DNA from: Pseudomonadota bacterium
GTDB taxonomy: Bacteria; Pseudomonadota; Alphaproteobacteria; Rhizobiales; Devosiaceae
Reading direction: 5' to 3'
DNA: 64,000 nucleotides
Assembly: GCA_023393475.1 (NCBI GenBank)
Contig: JAEWLC010000037.1
Coordinates: 248,001 to 312,000 of the forward strand
Both the position numbers and the translations under genes were made by a program. Positions 15,844 to 24,000 of the stretch are shown in pieces. The notes under the pieces are model-generated. The model saw only the letters and a program-made list of their open reading frames with translations. It did no database searches and was not told where the DNA came from. Position 1 is the stretch's first letter; each line of letters starts with the position of its first letter.

Positions 15844-16515
15844 GTGCGGCTCGACCTCACCATACTCATTCCGCATCTCGGCTTCCTCGCCGAAGGCGCC
15901 CTGCTGACGGCGCAGGTCTGCGTCCTCGCCCTCATCGGCAGCGTCATCCTCGGCATGCTGGTCGCCATTGCGCGAACCTCGTCGAACAAGTGGATCAGCC
16001 GGCTGGCCTTCGCCTATGTCGACCTGTTCCGGAACATCCCGTTCATCGTCCAGCTGTTCTTCTTCTATTACGGCCTGCCCGAGATCGGCATCTACATAGA
16101 CGCCTTCACCACCGGCGTCGTCGCGCTCTCCATCTCCGGCGGCGCTTATGCTTCGGACGCCATCCGCGCCGGCATCCTTGCGATCGACAACGGCATCATC
16201 GAAGCGGCCGAAGTCAGCGGGTTGTCGAAGCGCGTCATCTTCACCCGCATCGTGCTGCCGATCGCGCTCCGCACCTCGGTCCGCCCGCTCGGCTCGGTGC
16301 TGATCAACATGATCCTCACCTCCTCGATCCTTTCGACCATCACGCTCAATGAGCTGACCGGCCAGGCCAAGATCGTCGCCTCCGACACCTTCCGGCCGTT
16401 CGAGGTCTATGTCGTGCTGCTCGTCGTCTATGCCGCGCTGACCTATCTCGTCTCGATCGGCATCAGCCTCCTGCACCGCCGCCTCAACCGCGACCTCGTC
16501 GAGCAGGTGAGCTGA
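15844..16515 (+). CDS. Amino-acid-type ABC transporter permease (first of two)
   Basis: This is a 223-residue permease of the polar amino acid (HisM/GlnP) family. It has an EAA-type loop (EAAEVSGLSKRVIFTRIVLPIAL) near residue 120 and the N-terminal pattern FRNIPFIVQLFFFYYGLP. The frame is open 38 codons further upstream (GTG 15730), but that would read through the operator and gives a proline-rich extension. GTG at 15844 makes its length equal to that of the partner permease. Its stop overlaps the next start (TGATG). Confidence 0.87.
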   Translation: MRLDLTILIPHLGFLAEGALLTAQVCVLALIGSVILGMLVAIARTSSNKWISRLAFAYVDLFRNIPFIVQLFFFYYGLPEIGIYIDAFTTGVVALSISGGAYASDAIRAGILAIDNGIIEAAEVSGLSKRVIFTRIVLPIALRTSVRPLGSVLINMILTSSILSTITLNELTGQAKIVASDTFRPFEVYVVLLVVYAALTYLVSIGISLLHRRLNRDLVEQVS

Positions 16516-17186
16516 TGCGCTATTCCGAGTTCACCCCGTTCGATATCTGGCTGCTGGCGCAGGGCCTCGGCGTCACCATCGGGCTCTTCCTCGTCACCTC
16601 GCTGATCGGCCTGTTCCTCGGCGCGCTCTGGGGCGTCGTCCGCTTCTATCGCGTGCCGGTGCTGACCCAACTCATCACCTTCGTCGCCGAAATCCTGAAG
16701 AACTCGCCGGTGCTCGTGCAGCTCTTCCTCGTCTTCTTCGGCTTCCCGGCCCTCCTCAAGCTGAACATGACCCCGGTGAACGCCGCGGTCATCACGCTGT
16801 CGCTGAACACCGCGGCCTTCGTCTACGTGATCGCTGTTTCGTCCATCGAGTCGATCGGTCGCGACCAGGTCGAGGCCGCCCGCGTCTTCGGCCTTTCCCG
16901 CTGGCAGGTGCTGCGCCACGTCATCACCCCGCAGGCCCTTGCCTTCTCCATCGGCCCGCTGACCGCCCTGCTGGTGAACCAGCTGCAGGTCACCTCGCTG
17001 ATCTCGGTGATCGGCGTGATGGACCTCGCCAAGATCGGCGCCAACCTGAACCTGCGCACGCTCCAGCCCTTCATCGTCTGGACCGTCGTCGGCATCCTCT
17101 ACTACCTCGCGGCGAAGCTCGTCGCCTCGCTCGGCGCGCGCCTCGAAAAGCGCCTGCGCGCCCACAGCGCCTTCAGGGGCCTCTGA
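16515..17186 (+). CDS. Amino-acid-type ABC transporter permease (second of two)
   Basis: This 223-residue partner of the preceding permease has the EILKNSPVLVQLFLVFFG motif and an EAA loop (EAARVFGLSRWQVLRHVITPQAL). The start overlaps the upstream stop by one base. The pair should form a heterodimeric inner-membrane channel for a polar amino acid or amino-acid conjugate. Confidence 0.9.
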   Translation: MRYSEFTPFDIWLLAQGLGVTIGLFLVTSLIGLFLGALWGVVRFYRVPVLTQLITFVAEILKNSPVLVQLFLVFFGFPALLKLNMTPVNAAVITLSLNTAAFVYVIAVSSIESIGRDQVEAARVFGLSRWQVLRHVITPQALAFSIGPLTALLVNQLQVTSLISVIGVMDLAKIGANLNLRTLQPFIVWTVVGILYYLAAKLVASLGARLEKRLRAHSAFRGL

Positions 17187-17187
17187 A

Positions 17188-17922
17188 ATGCTCAAAGTCG
17201 AAAACGTCAAGAAATCCTTCGGTGCGACTACCGTCCTCGACGGCGTGAACCTCACCGTGAACCCCGGCGAGGTGGTCTCAATCCTCGGCTCCTCCGGCTC
17301 GGGCAAGTCGACGCTAATCCGCTGCATCAACGGCCTCGAAAAGCTCAACGACGGCCGCATCACCGTCGATGATTTCGATGTGTCGAAGCCGAAGGAACTC
17401 GCCGAAGCGCGGAAGCGCTCGGGCACCGTGTTCCAGCTCTTCAACCTCTACCCGCACATGACGGCGCTGCAGAACATCACGCTCGCGCCCATCGAAGTGC
17501 TGAAGCGCCCGAAGGCCGAGGCTGAGGCCGAGGGCCGCGCGCTCCTCGCCCAGGTCGGCCTCGGCGACCGCGCCGACGCCTTTCCGAGCCAGCTCTCGGG
17601 CGGCCAGCGCCAGCGCGTCGGCATCTGCCGCGCCCTCGCGATGAAGCCGCGCTACCTGCTGCTCGACGAAGTGACCAGTGCCCTCGATCCCGAGATGACG
17701 GCCGAGGTGCTCGACATCCTCGCCAAGCTCGCGAAGGACGGCACCACCATGGTCTTCGTCACCCACGAAATCGAGTTTGCCCGGCAGATCTCCAACCGCA
17801 TCGTGTTCCTCGAGAAGGGCAAGCTGCTGGTCGATCTGCCGACACAGGAATTCTTTGCCGAAACTGGCGGGCTCGCCCAGCCGCGCGTCGCCCAGTTCCT
17901 CTCCAAGATGCGGAAAGACTAG
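17188..17922 (+). CDS. Amino-acid-type ABC transporter ATP-binding protein
   Basis: This 244-residue ATPase is of the GlnQ/HisP group. Walker A is GSSGSGKST, Q-loop region FQLFNLYPHMTALQN, signature LSGGQRQRVGICRAL and Walker B LLLDEVTSALD, where the usual DEPTSALD proline is a valine, a tolerated variation. It starts one base after the second permease and ends three bases before the asparaginase gene. Confidence 0.92.
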   Translation: MLKVENVKKSFGATTVLDGVNLTVNPGEVVSILGSSGSGKSTLIRCINGLEKLNDGRITVDDFDVSKPKELAEARKRSGTVFQLFNLYPHMTALQNITLAPIEVLKRPKAEAEAEGRALLAQVGLGDRADAFPSQLSGGQRQRVGICRALAMKPRYLLLDEVTSALDPEMTAEVLDILAKLAKDGTTMVFVTHEIEFARQISNRIVFLEKGKLLVDLPTQEFFAETGGLAQPRVAQFLSKMRKD

Positions 17923-17925
17923 TCC

Positions 17926-18843
17926 ATGCTGTTTCTGTGCAATGCCGAGGGCTGGCCGGGCGTACCCACCACGGTCGAGATGCTGCGCCAGGGTGCCGAC
18001 AGCCTCGATGCCATGGTGGCCGGCATCTCGCTCGTCGAGTCCGAGACCAAGGTGCGCTCTGTCGGCCACGGCGGCTGGCCCAACATGCTGGGCGAGATGG
18101 AGTGCGACGCCGCCGTGATGAACGGCACCACGCGCGAAGTCGGCACCGTCGGCGCCGTGCCGAACACCATCCCGGTTGCCCGCCTCGCCCACGAGGTGAT
18201 GAAGAAGCTGCCGCACGTCATGCTGACCGGCGCCGGCGCCCGCCGCTTTGCCACTGAAACCGGTTTCTCCGTCGACGACGTCCTCCTCGAGGATTCAAAG
18301 CGCGTCTGGTGGGAGCGGCTGGAAAAGGAAATGTCTCCCGAGCAGAAGGCGGCCTTCCCCAACACGCCCCTCGCCCCGCTGCTCAAGACCATCACCGATC
18401 CCGAGCGCGTCCGCGACACGACGGTCTATCTCAGCGCCGATCCGGCGCGCGGCATCCATGCGGCAACCTCCACCTCCGGCTGGGCCTGGAAATATCCCGG
18501 CCGCCTCGGCGACAGTCCCATTCCCGGCGCCGGCTTCTACGCCGACAGCCGCTACGGCGCCGCCGCCTGCACCCATACCGGCGAAATGACCATGCGCTGC
18601 TCGACCAGCCGCACCGTCGTCCTTGCCATGAAGCTCGGTTACTCGCTCGGCGACGCGGTGAAGCTCGCCGTCGAGGAGCTTGCAGAACTGTCCGACGGGT
18701 TCCTTGGTGGGGTGGTGATCCACGCCGTCGATGCCAAGGGGAACCACCAGGTCGCGAATTTCCGGTGCCCGGGCGACATCCGCTACTGGCTCTGGACCCC
18801 CGACATGCCGGAGCCCGAGCTCCGGGATGCAACGACTTACTGA
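17926..18843 (+). CDS. N4-(beta-N-acetylglucosaminyl)-L-asparaginase (glycosylasparaginase) family Ntn-hydrolase
   Basis: This 305-residue protein is collinear with human and Flavobacterium glycosylasparaginase. AVMNGTTREVGTVGAV and the strong signature GDSPIPGAGFYAD are conserved. The self-cleavage/catalytic site reads R163-D164-T165-T, with the nucleophilic threonine present, but the usual HDTIG is RDTTV, so the flanking His and Gly are changed. The family splits the GlcNAc-Asn bond into aspartate and an amino-sugar. No signal peptide is seen, so it acts in the cytoplasm on imported substrate. It sits between the ATPase and binding-protein genes of one ABC operon, which points to the transported compound as its substrate. 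An isoaspartyl peptidase-like activity is the alternative. Confidence 0.85.
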   Translation: MLFLCNAEGWPGVPTTVEMLRQGADSLDAMVAGISLVESETKVRSVGHGGWPNMLGEMECDAAVMNGTTREVGTVGAVPNTIPVARLAHEVMKKLPHVMLTGAGARRFATETGFSVDDVLLEDSKRVWWERLEKEMSPEQKAAFPNTPLAPLLKTITDPERVRDTTVYLSADPARGIHAATSTSGWAWKYPGRLGDSPIPGAGFYADSRYGAAACTHTGEMTMRCSTSRTVVLAMKLGYSLGDAVKLAVEELAELSDGFLGGVVIHAVDAKGNHQVANFRCPGDIRYWLWTPDMPEPELRDATTY

Positions 18844-18864
18844 TGTGAAGGAGAGGACCTCACC

Positions 18865-19656
18865 ATGAAGCGTATCCTGACTGCCATCGCCGCCCTGGCG
18901 CTCGTCGCCGGCACGGCCGTTCCGGCCATGGCCGGCATGATCGACGACATCCGCCAGCGCAACGTCGTCCGTATCGGCGTGTCGCTCGGCGGCGAGCCGA
19001 TCGGCTTCCGTGACGACCAGAACAACCCGGTCGGCTACGACGTCGACGTCGCCACCATGCTCGCCGCCAAGCTCGGCGTTCCGGTCGAATTCACCGACGT
19101 GTCGGGCGACGCCCGCGTCTCGATGCTGGTCTCCGGCCAGCTCGACATCGTCGTCGCCAACACCTCGGCGACCCTCGAGCGCGCCAAGTCGGTGAACTTC
19201 AGCATCCCGTACAACCGCGCTGGCCTCCGCGTCATCGTCCAGGCCGACTCGGGCATCGACTCGCTCGAAGCCCTTGCCGGCAAGAAGGTCGTCGTCGGCC
19301 GCGGCACCACCGGCGAGACGTTCCTCAAGACCGCCGTCCCGACCGCCGAGCTCGTCTATGTCGACCAGTTCGCGCCCGATGGCGTGCTGCAGCTGCAGCA
19401 GAAGCGCGTCGACGCGGCCATCGAGGACTCCTCGCTCCTCGACTACCTCGCCACCAAGAACCCGAACCTCGTGACCATCCCGGGCCTCTTCTCGAACGAC
19501 CCGATCGGCATTGCCGTGGCCAAGGGCGATCCGGAATTCGTGCGCTGGCTCGACATGTTCGTGTCGGACTACATCCAGTCCGGCGCCTACGAAGCCAACT
19601 ACAAGAAGTGGTGGGGCGAGACCGCCAACCCGCCGCAGCTCAACCCGCTGTGGTAA
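18865..19656 (+). CDS. Amino-acid-type ABC transporter substrate-binding protein
   Basis: This is a 263-residue family 3 binding protein with a signal peptide (TAIAALALVAGTAVPAMA). The start of the mature protein, DIRQRNVVRIGVSLGGEPIGFRD, and the pattern GYDVDVATMLAAKLGV are typical. An arginine/aspartate pair for binding the amino-acid backbone is likely in LERAKSVNFSIPY and the later DAAIEDSS region. AAGGAGAGG lies before the ATG. It is the last gene of the permease-permease-ATPase-asparaginase-binding protein operon. Confidence 0.9.
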   Translation: MKRILTAIAALALVAGTAVPAMAGMIDDIRQRNVVRIGVSLGGEPIGFRDDQNNPVGYDVDVATMLAAKLGVPVEFTDVSGDARVSMLVSGQLDIVVANTSATLERAKSVNFSIPYNRAGLRVIVQADSGIDSLEALAGKKVVVGRGTTGETFLKTAVPTAELVYVDQFAPDGVLQLQQKRVDAAIEDSSLLDYLATKNPNLVTIPGLFSNDPIGIAVAKGDPEFVRWLDMFVSDYIQSGAYEANYKKWWGETANPPQLNPLW

Positions 19657-19715
19657 GCGCCGCCTAGGCTTCGCCGACGCTGCTGTCCCTCCCATCCCTG
19701 CTGCGTCGGCATTTG

Positions 19716-19744
19716 TCCGGGCCGTCCCCCAAGGGCGGCCCGGA
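19716..19744. terminator. Terminator-like hairpin after the binding-protein gene
   Basis: TCCGGGCCG (19716-19724) pairs perfectly with CGGCCCGGA (19736-19744) over an 11-nt loop. There is no clear T run, so it may be rho-assisted or protect the 3' end. Confidence 0.55.
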
Positions 19745-19782
19745 TCCGCTTTGGGCGTTCGGGAAGCCTCCTGCTCACCGGC

Positions 19783-19862
19783 TGTCATCCCTGCGAAGGC
19801 AGGGATCCAACTCTCCGCTGGCGCCGGGGGCGACATGGATCCCTGCCTTCGCAGGGATGACA
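19783..19862. repeat. Palindromic dispersed repeat, copy A
   Basis: An 80-bp element starts TGTCATCCCTGCGAAGG and ends in its exact reverse complement; each arm is 27 bp, including an internal small palindrome, with a 26-bp centre. Related copies lie at 28021-28102 and 35731-35819. It falls between two convergent genes, the usual niche of REP/BIME-type elements. Confidence 0.88.
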
Positions 19863-19895
19863 CCGAGTATGGATCAACCCTCTTCCTGCGCGGCC

Positions 19896-20891
19896 TCAGC
19901 TCGTCTTGCGCGGCACAAAGCGCGTGGGGATCACCACCGGCGGATCGCCCGGCGTGAACGCCGCCGGGTCGGCGACGACCCGGATCATCTCGCGCACATA
20001 GGCGGCCTTGTCGTAGCCGATGGACGAGATCGGATAGGCGTCGAAATCTGTCAGCGACAGGTTGTCGAAGCCATAGAGGCGGAAGCGGGTCGGCCGGTTG
20101 TTCGGAAAGTCCTCGCGGCAGACGTCGAGAATGCCCATCGCCATCGCGTCCGAGGTGCAGAACACCGCATCCGGACACTCGAAACCCACCACCGCGGGAG
20201 CGGCGGTATGCCCGCTCTGGTAGGAGTAATCGCCCTGCACCGTCTGCACGAGTTCGATGCCATGCGTGGCAAAGCTTCTGACGTAGCTGGCGATACGAGC
20301 CTCCTCGACCAGCGAGGAGGCGCGGCCGGTCACCAGCGCGGCGGTCTTCACCCCGTTGCGCGCCGCGTCCGCGATAGCCTGCTCGATCCCGGCCGCCTCG
20401 TCGGGAATGATGGCCGGGGACAGCCGGTCGTGCCGGCCGTTCAGCATCACCACCTGGTCGGACCGGAACATGCGCCGCACCGTCTCGGCATCGGCGAAAT
20501 CGGAGAACACCAGCGCCGCGTCGACATGGTAGGCGACGCCCTGGCGCAGGAACTCCTCGACCTTGTCGACCGAGCCGACGCGGATGAGGATCACCTGCTT
20601 GCCGATCGCCTGCGCTTCCGCCAGCAGCAGGTCGAACAGGTCGAGGTCACTGAGGTCGTGGATGTGGTTTACCACCACCGCGATCAGGTTGACCGTCTTG
20701 GTGGTGAGGCTCTGCGCCAGCAGGTTGACGCGGTAACCGAGTTCCGCGGCCGCCTTCAGCACGCGCTCACGCTTCTCCGCCGAAACCGGCCGCTTTTCCG
20801 AGGACAGGGCGCGCGACGCCACCGCCCGCGAAACGCCCGCAAGCGCCGCCACATCGTCGATCGTCGGTGCGGACCGGTTTTGGTCAACCAT
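19896..20891 (-). CDS. LacI-family transcriptional regulator
   Basis: This 331-residue regulator has an N-terminal LacI helix-turn-helix (TIDDVAALAGVSRAVASRALS, residues 10-30), hinge-like segment YRVNLLAQSLTTK and a periplasmic-binding-like sensor domain (NGRHD, SDAMAMGILD, YGFDNLS). It is convergent with the glycosylasparaginase/ABC operon and divergent from the ROK kinase gene. The most likely target is TGAAACCGGTTTCA at 15815-15828. The ligand is probably a sugar or glycoconjugate. Confidence 0.9.
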   Translation of the reverse strand: MVDQNRSAPTIDDVAALAGVSRAVASRALSSEKRPVSAEKRERVLKAAAELGYRVNLLAQSLTTKTVNLIAVVVNHIHDLSDLDLFDLLLAEAQAIGKQVILIRVGSVDKVEEFLRQGVAYHVDAALVFSDFADAETVRRMFRSDQVVMLNGRHDRLSPAIIPDEAAGIEQAIADAARNGVKTAALVTGRASSLVEEARIASYVRSFATHGIELVQTVQGDYSYQSGHTAAPAVVGFECPDAVFCTSDAMAMGILDVCREDFPNNRPTRFRLYGFDNLSLTDFDAYPISSIGYDKAAYVREMIRVVADPAAFTPGDPPVVIPTRFVPRKTS

Positions 20892-20973
20892 CTGTCGTCA
20901 CATATCCTCGTCCGGCGAGTCGCCGGACCTCACCGACCGTAACTGCCTGCTGGTTAGAAAGCATTCAACGCCT
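20892..20973. promoter_or_regulatory. Divergent promoter region between lacI and ROK genes
   Basis: This 82-bp gap contains a perfect 7-bp inverted repeat, TCCGGCG (20911-20917) and CGCCGGA (20921-20927), with a 3-nt centre. It could be an autoregulatory operator or a hairpin. It does not resemble TGAAACCGGTTTCA apart from the CCGG core. Confidence 0.4.
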
Positions 20974-21882
20974 ATGATCATCTGCCTCGATATTGGTGGT
21001 TCCGGAATAAAGGCCGCTCTTGCAGCTAGCCCTTCTGATTTGCGCCCGCTCGGCCGCGTACAGACACCGCTCGACGACTTCGGCGCCTTCGCTGGCGCCA
21101 TCAAGACGGTGGCGGATTCTGCCGATGCCTCGGCCCCTATCGCCATCTCGATTACCGGCGTCGTCGATCCCGATACCGGCATCATCACCTGCGCCAATAT
21201 TCCTTGCATCGACGGCAGGACCCTCGCGGCGGACCTCGAAGCCGCGCTCGGTCGCCGCGTGCTGATCGCCAACGACGCTGACGCCTTCGCGCTGGCCGAG
21301 GCGATGGAAGGCGCGGGACGCGGCCATCGGGTCGTCTTCGGTGCCATCCTCGGGACCGGCGTCGGCGGCGGCGTCGTCGTCGATGGCCACATCCTCAACG
21401 GCGCCGGCGGCTTTGCCGGCGAGTGGGGTCACGGCCCCGTCGCGGCCACCTCCGCCGGCACGCCGCCGGTCGAGATCCCCCGCATCCCCTGCGGCTGCGG
21501 CCAGGTCGGCTGCGTCGATACAATAGGCGCCGCCCGCGGCATGGAGCGGCTGCACAAGCACCTGCACGGAATTGACCTGCCGAGCACCGCCATCGTCGAG
21601 GCCTGGCTGGCAGGCGACGCCAAGGCGGCACGCACCATCGACGTGCAGGTCGATCTCCTCGCCGGGCCGCTCGCCCTCGTCGTCAATGTCGTCGGCGCCG
21701 GCATCGTCCCGGTCGGCGGCGGGCTCGGCAAGGTCCCGCGCTTCATCGAACGGCTCGACATCGCCGTCCGCCAGCGCATCCTCCGCCGACTTGCCACCCC
21801 GCTGGTCGTTCCAGCCCAGCTGACGGGTGAGCCCGGCCTCGTCGGCGCCGCCATCCTTGGTTTCTCGGAGCTCGCCGCATGA
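20974..21882 (+). CDS. ROK-family sugar kinase, NagK-like
   Basis: This 302-residue kinase has the phosphate-binding start ICLDIGGSGIKAA, the catalytic segment IANDADAFALAEA and the ATP-binding GTGVGGGVVVDG. The ROK zinc motif is C173-x-C175 and C180 (CGCGQVGCVD), with EWGHG supplying the histidine. GlcNAc and N-acetylmannosamine kinases, as well as glucokinases, belong here, and the substrate cannot be fixed from sequence. In this context it could phosphorylate the GlcNAc freed by the glycosylasparaginase. The end overlaps cutC by ATGA. Confidence 0.88.
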   Translation: MIICLDIGGSGIKAALAASPSDLRPLGRVQTPLDDFGAFAGAIKTVADSADASAPIAISITGVVDPDTGIITCANIPCIDGRTLAADLEAALGRRVLIANDADAFALAEAMEGAGRGHRVVFGAILGTGVGGGVVVDGHILNGAGGFAGEWGHGPVAATSAGTPPVEIPRIPCGCGQVGCVDTIGAARGMERLHKHLHGIDLPSTAIVEAWLAGDAKAARTIDVQVDLLAGPLALVVNVVGAGIVPVGGGLGKVPRFIERLDIAVRQRILRRLATPLVVPAQLTGEPGLVGAAILGFSELAA

Positions 21883-22604
21883 CCACGCCCCTGCTCGAAG
21901 TCTGCGTCGCCGACGCCGGCAGCCTCGAAGCCGCCATCGCCGGTGGCGCCCAGCGCATCGAACTCTGCTCGAGCCTCGAACTCGGCGGCCTAACCCCCCT
22001 GCCCGGCCTGATGACGCTGGCGGCAAAAGCCCCGACCCCGGTCTATGCCCTCGTCCGCCCCCGCACCGGCGACTTCGTCTATGCCGGCGCCGACATCGAT
22101 GCGCTCCTCGCCGACATCGATGCGATTCGCGTGGCCGGCCTTGCCGGTGTCGTGCTCGGCGCCAGCAATACCGACGGCACGCTCGATATTGCCCTGCTCC
22201 GTCGCCTCCTCGAGGCCTCGAACGGCCTGGGCTCGACCCTCCACCGCGCCATCGACCTCGTGCCCGACTTCGCGCGCGCAACCGAGACCGCCATCGACCT
22301 CGGCTTCGAGCGCATCCTCAGCTCGGGCGGCGCTCACACGGCCATCGAGGGCATCGCCGGCCTGCGCACCATCCACGCCACCGCCCGTGGCCGCATCAAG
22401 CTGATGGCCGGCTCCGGCATGAATCCGGGGAACCTCGCCCAGTTGCTCGACGCCGTTCCCGCGGACGAATTGCACAGCTCCTGCGCCAGTTCCATCCCGA
22501 CCACCGGCCCCGACGCCATCCGCCTCGGCTTCGCCGACGCGACCCGCCGACAGACCGACGCGGCGATCGTCGCGGCGATGCGACGGGTGCTCGGCGACCG
22601 CTGA
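21879..22604 (+). CDS. cutC: CutC family TIM-barrel protein
   Basis: This 241-residue protein has the CutC start LLEVCVADAGSLEAAIAGGAQRIELCSSLELGGLTP and the later RAIDLVPDF and ILSSGGAHTAIEGI motifs. CutC was named for copper homeostasis in E. coli, but its biochemical role is unsettled and it is often found beside sugar-metabolism genes. It is translationally coupled to the ROK kinase, which suggests a role in the same pathway rather than in copper. Confidence 0.9.
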   Translation: MTTPLLEVCVADAGSLEAAIAGGAQRIELCSSLELGGLTPLPGLMTLAAKAPTPVYALVRPRTGDFVYAGADIDALLADIDAIRVAGLAGVVLGASNTDGTLDIALLRRLLEASNGLGSTLHRAIDLVPDFARATETAIDLGFERILSSGGAHTAIEGIAGLRTIHATARGRIKLMAGSGMNPGNLAQLLDAVPADELHSSCASSIPTTGPDAIRLGFADATRRQTDAAIVAAMRRVLGDR

Positions 22605-22698
22605 GCGTCGAAGCCGCCGTTCCATCATCTGGTATGGCACACCCGCCCTAAAGTCGTATTTCGCGCCGGTTGACCCTCCGTTTCGATGCGCTCAAGAT

Positions 22699-22724
22699 TG
22701 GAACGTCGCATTCCACCGATGGAA
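22699..22724. promoter_or_regulatory. TGGAA/TTCCA half-site cluster before the IclR operon
   Basis: The alternating half-sites TGGAA (22699-22703), TTCCA (22711-22715) and TGGAA (22720-22724) make two overlapping inverted repeats. Purine-rich GGAA/TTCC dyads are common for IclR-family regulators, and the IclR gene follows. It is probably an autoregulatory operator. Confidence 0.45.
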
Positions 22725-22883
22725 CAAATCGGGCCGCGGCTGAGGAGTTAACGGGAGGCCGAAAGTGCGGAATGTCGCGCGTTTCGGGCGTTTGCGGAGC
22801 TTTATGCTCAGCAGCGCCAACGCTATTACTTTGCCCGGATGCGGTCGACTGCGCCATTTGTATTGGCTGGCAGTATAGCCGCC

Positions 22884-23678
22884 ATGTCGAGTATCAGGCG
22901 CGCCATCCATGTTCTCGATCTGCTCGCCCGCAAGGGTGCCCTGAGCGCGCGCAGCGTGTCGCAGCAGCTGACCCTGCCGGTCGGTTCGGTCCACCGCATG
23001 CTGGTCGATCTTGCCGACGAGAACGTCGTCGAGCGCAACGCCAAGGGCGCCTGGCAGCTTTCCTACCGCCTGCTCGAAATCACCGACCTGCAGCTCGACG
23101 GCGTCAAGCTGCCCCGTCTCGCCCGCCCCTTCTGCGAAGCCATCGCCGAGCAGACGCATGAAACCGTCAACGTCAACGTCCTCAGCGGCGACAGCTGCGT
23201 CTGCATCGACAAGGTTCGCGGCAACGAGAGCATGCAGCTCGATTGGCGCATCGGCTCGCGCGGGCCGCTTTATTGCGGCGGCAGCGCCAAGGCCATTCTC
23301 GCCTTCATGAGCGAGACCGACCAGCAGCGCATCATCGACCAGCCGATCGCCACCTATACCGCCAACACCATCACCGACCCGCGCGAGCTCCGCGACGAAC
23401 TCCGCCGCATCCGCCAGCGCGGCTACTCGATCGACAACCAGGAAGTCGTGCTCGGTATCTTCTGCGTCGGCGTCCCCATCGTCGATCGCACCGGCCGTCC
23501 GGTGGGCGCCATGAGCGTCTCGGGCCAGACGCCGAAGGCTCCCGGCCCGGTGATCCAGCCGCTTGTCGACCTGCTCAACGATGCCGCCGCCAGCGTCAGC
23601 AAGCGGCTCGGCTACACCGGTTCCTGGCCGCCGCAGCCCGTGGGCCAGCGGGCGGCCGCACTACACGCAATGCACTGA
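22884..23678 (+). CDS. IclR-family transcriptional regulator
   Basis: This 264-residue regulator has an N-terminal winged helix (MSSIRRAIHVLDLLARKGALSARSVSQQLTLPVGSVHRML) and a C-terminal IclR effector domain (LPRLARPFCEAIAEQTHETVNVNV, then SRGPLYCGGSAKAILAF and VGVPIVDRTGRPVGAMSVSG). Start choice is uncertain: ATG 22839 is in frame and adds 15 residues, and neither start has a strong Shine-Dalgarno. It heads a same-strand run of rhamnose/fucose-type catabolic and transport genes and should respond to a pathway intermediate. Confidence 0.88.
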   Translation: MSSIRRAIHVLDLLARKGALSARSVSQQLTLPVGSVHRMLVDLADENVVERNAKGAWQLSYRLLEITDLQLDGVKLPRLARPFCEAIAEQTHETVNVNVLSGDSCVCIDKVRGNESMQLDWRIGSRGPLYCGGSAKAILAFMSETDQQRIIDQPIATYTANTITDPRELRDELRRIRQRGYSIDNQEVVLGIFCVGVPIVDRTGRPVGAMSVSGQTPKAPGPVIQPLVDLLNDAAASVSKRLGYTGSWPPQPVGQRAAALHAMH

Positions 23679-23689
23679 GGAAACGAACG

Positions 23690-23995
23690 ATGCGATCCGC
23701 ATGGGTAATGAAGCTCAAGCCCGGCCAGGAAGCCGAGTACAAGCGCAAGCACGATGAGATCTGGCCCGAGATGGTGGACCTGCTGAAAAGCCAGGGCGTC
23801 TCCAACTACACCATCTACCGCTACGACCTGCTGCTCTTCGCCTATCTCGAAAAGCCCGACAACGCCCCGAGCCAGACCGACGGCGTCGATCTGGTCGTCC
23901 TCAAGTGGTGGAAGTGGATGGAGCCGCATATGGAAACGCACGAGGATGCGCGTCCAAAAGCCTGGCCCGTCGAAGAAATGTTCCGGCTGGACTGA
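23690..23995 (+). CDS. L-rhamnose mutarotase family protein
   Basis: This 101-residue protein is collinear with E. coli RhaM: WVMKLKPGQEAEYKRKHDEIWPEM, NYTIYRYDLLLFAYLE and KWWKWMEPHM all match the family. RhaM interconverts the anomers of L-rhamnose. TGAGGAAACGA precedes the ATG, 9 bp after the IclR gene. L-fucose mutarotase activity is the nearest alternative. Confidence 0.88.
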   Translation: MRSAWVMKLKPGQEAEYKRKHDEIWPEMVDLLKSQGVSNYTIYRYDLLLFAYLEKPDNAPSQTDGVDLVVLKWWKWMEPHMETHEDARPKAWPVEEMFRLD

Positions 23996-24000
23996 TACCT

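Noticed and set aside
19783..19862. Treating the palindromic repeats as CRISPR repeats
   Set aside because: Copies are 8 kb apart, palindromic over their whole length and without regular spacers or cas genes.
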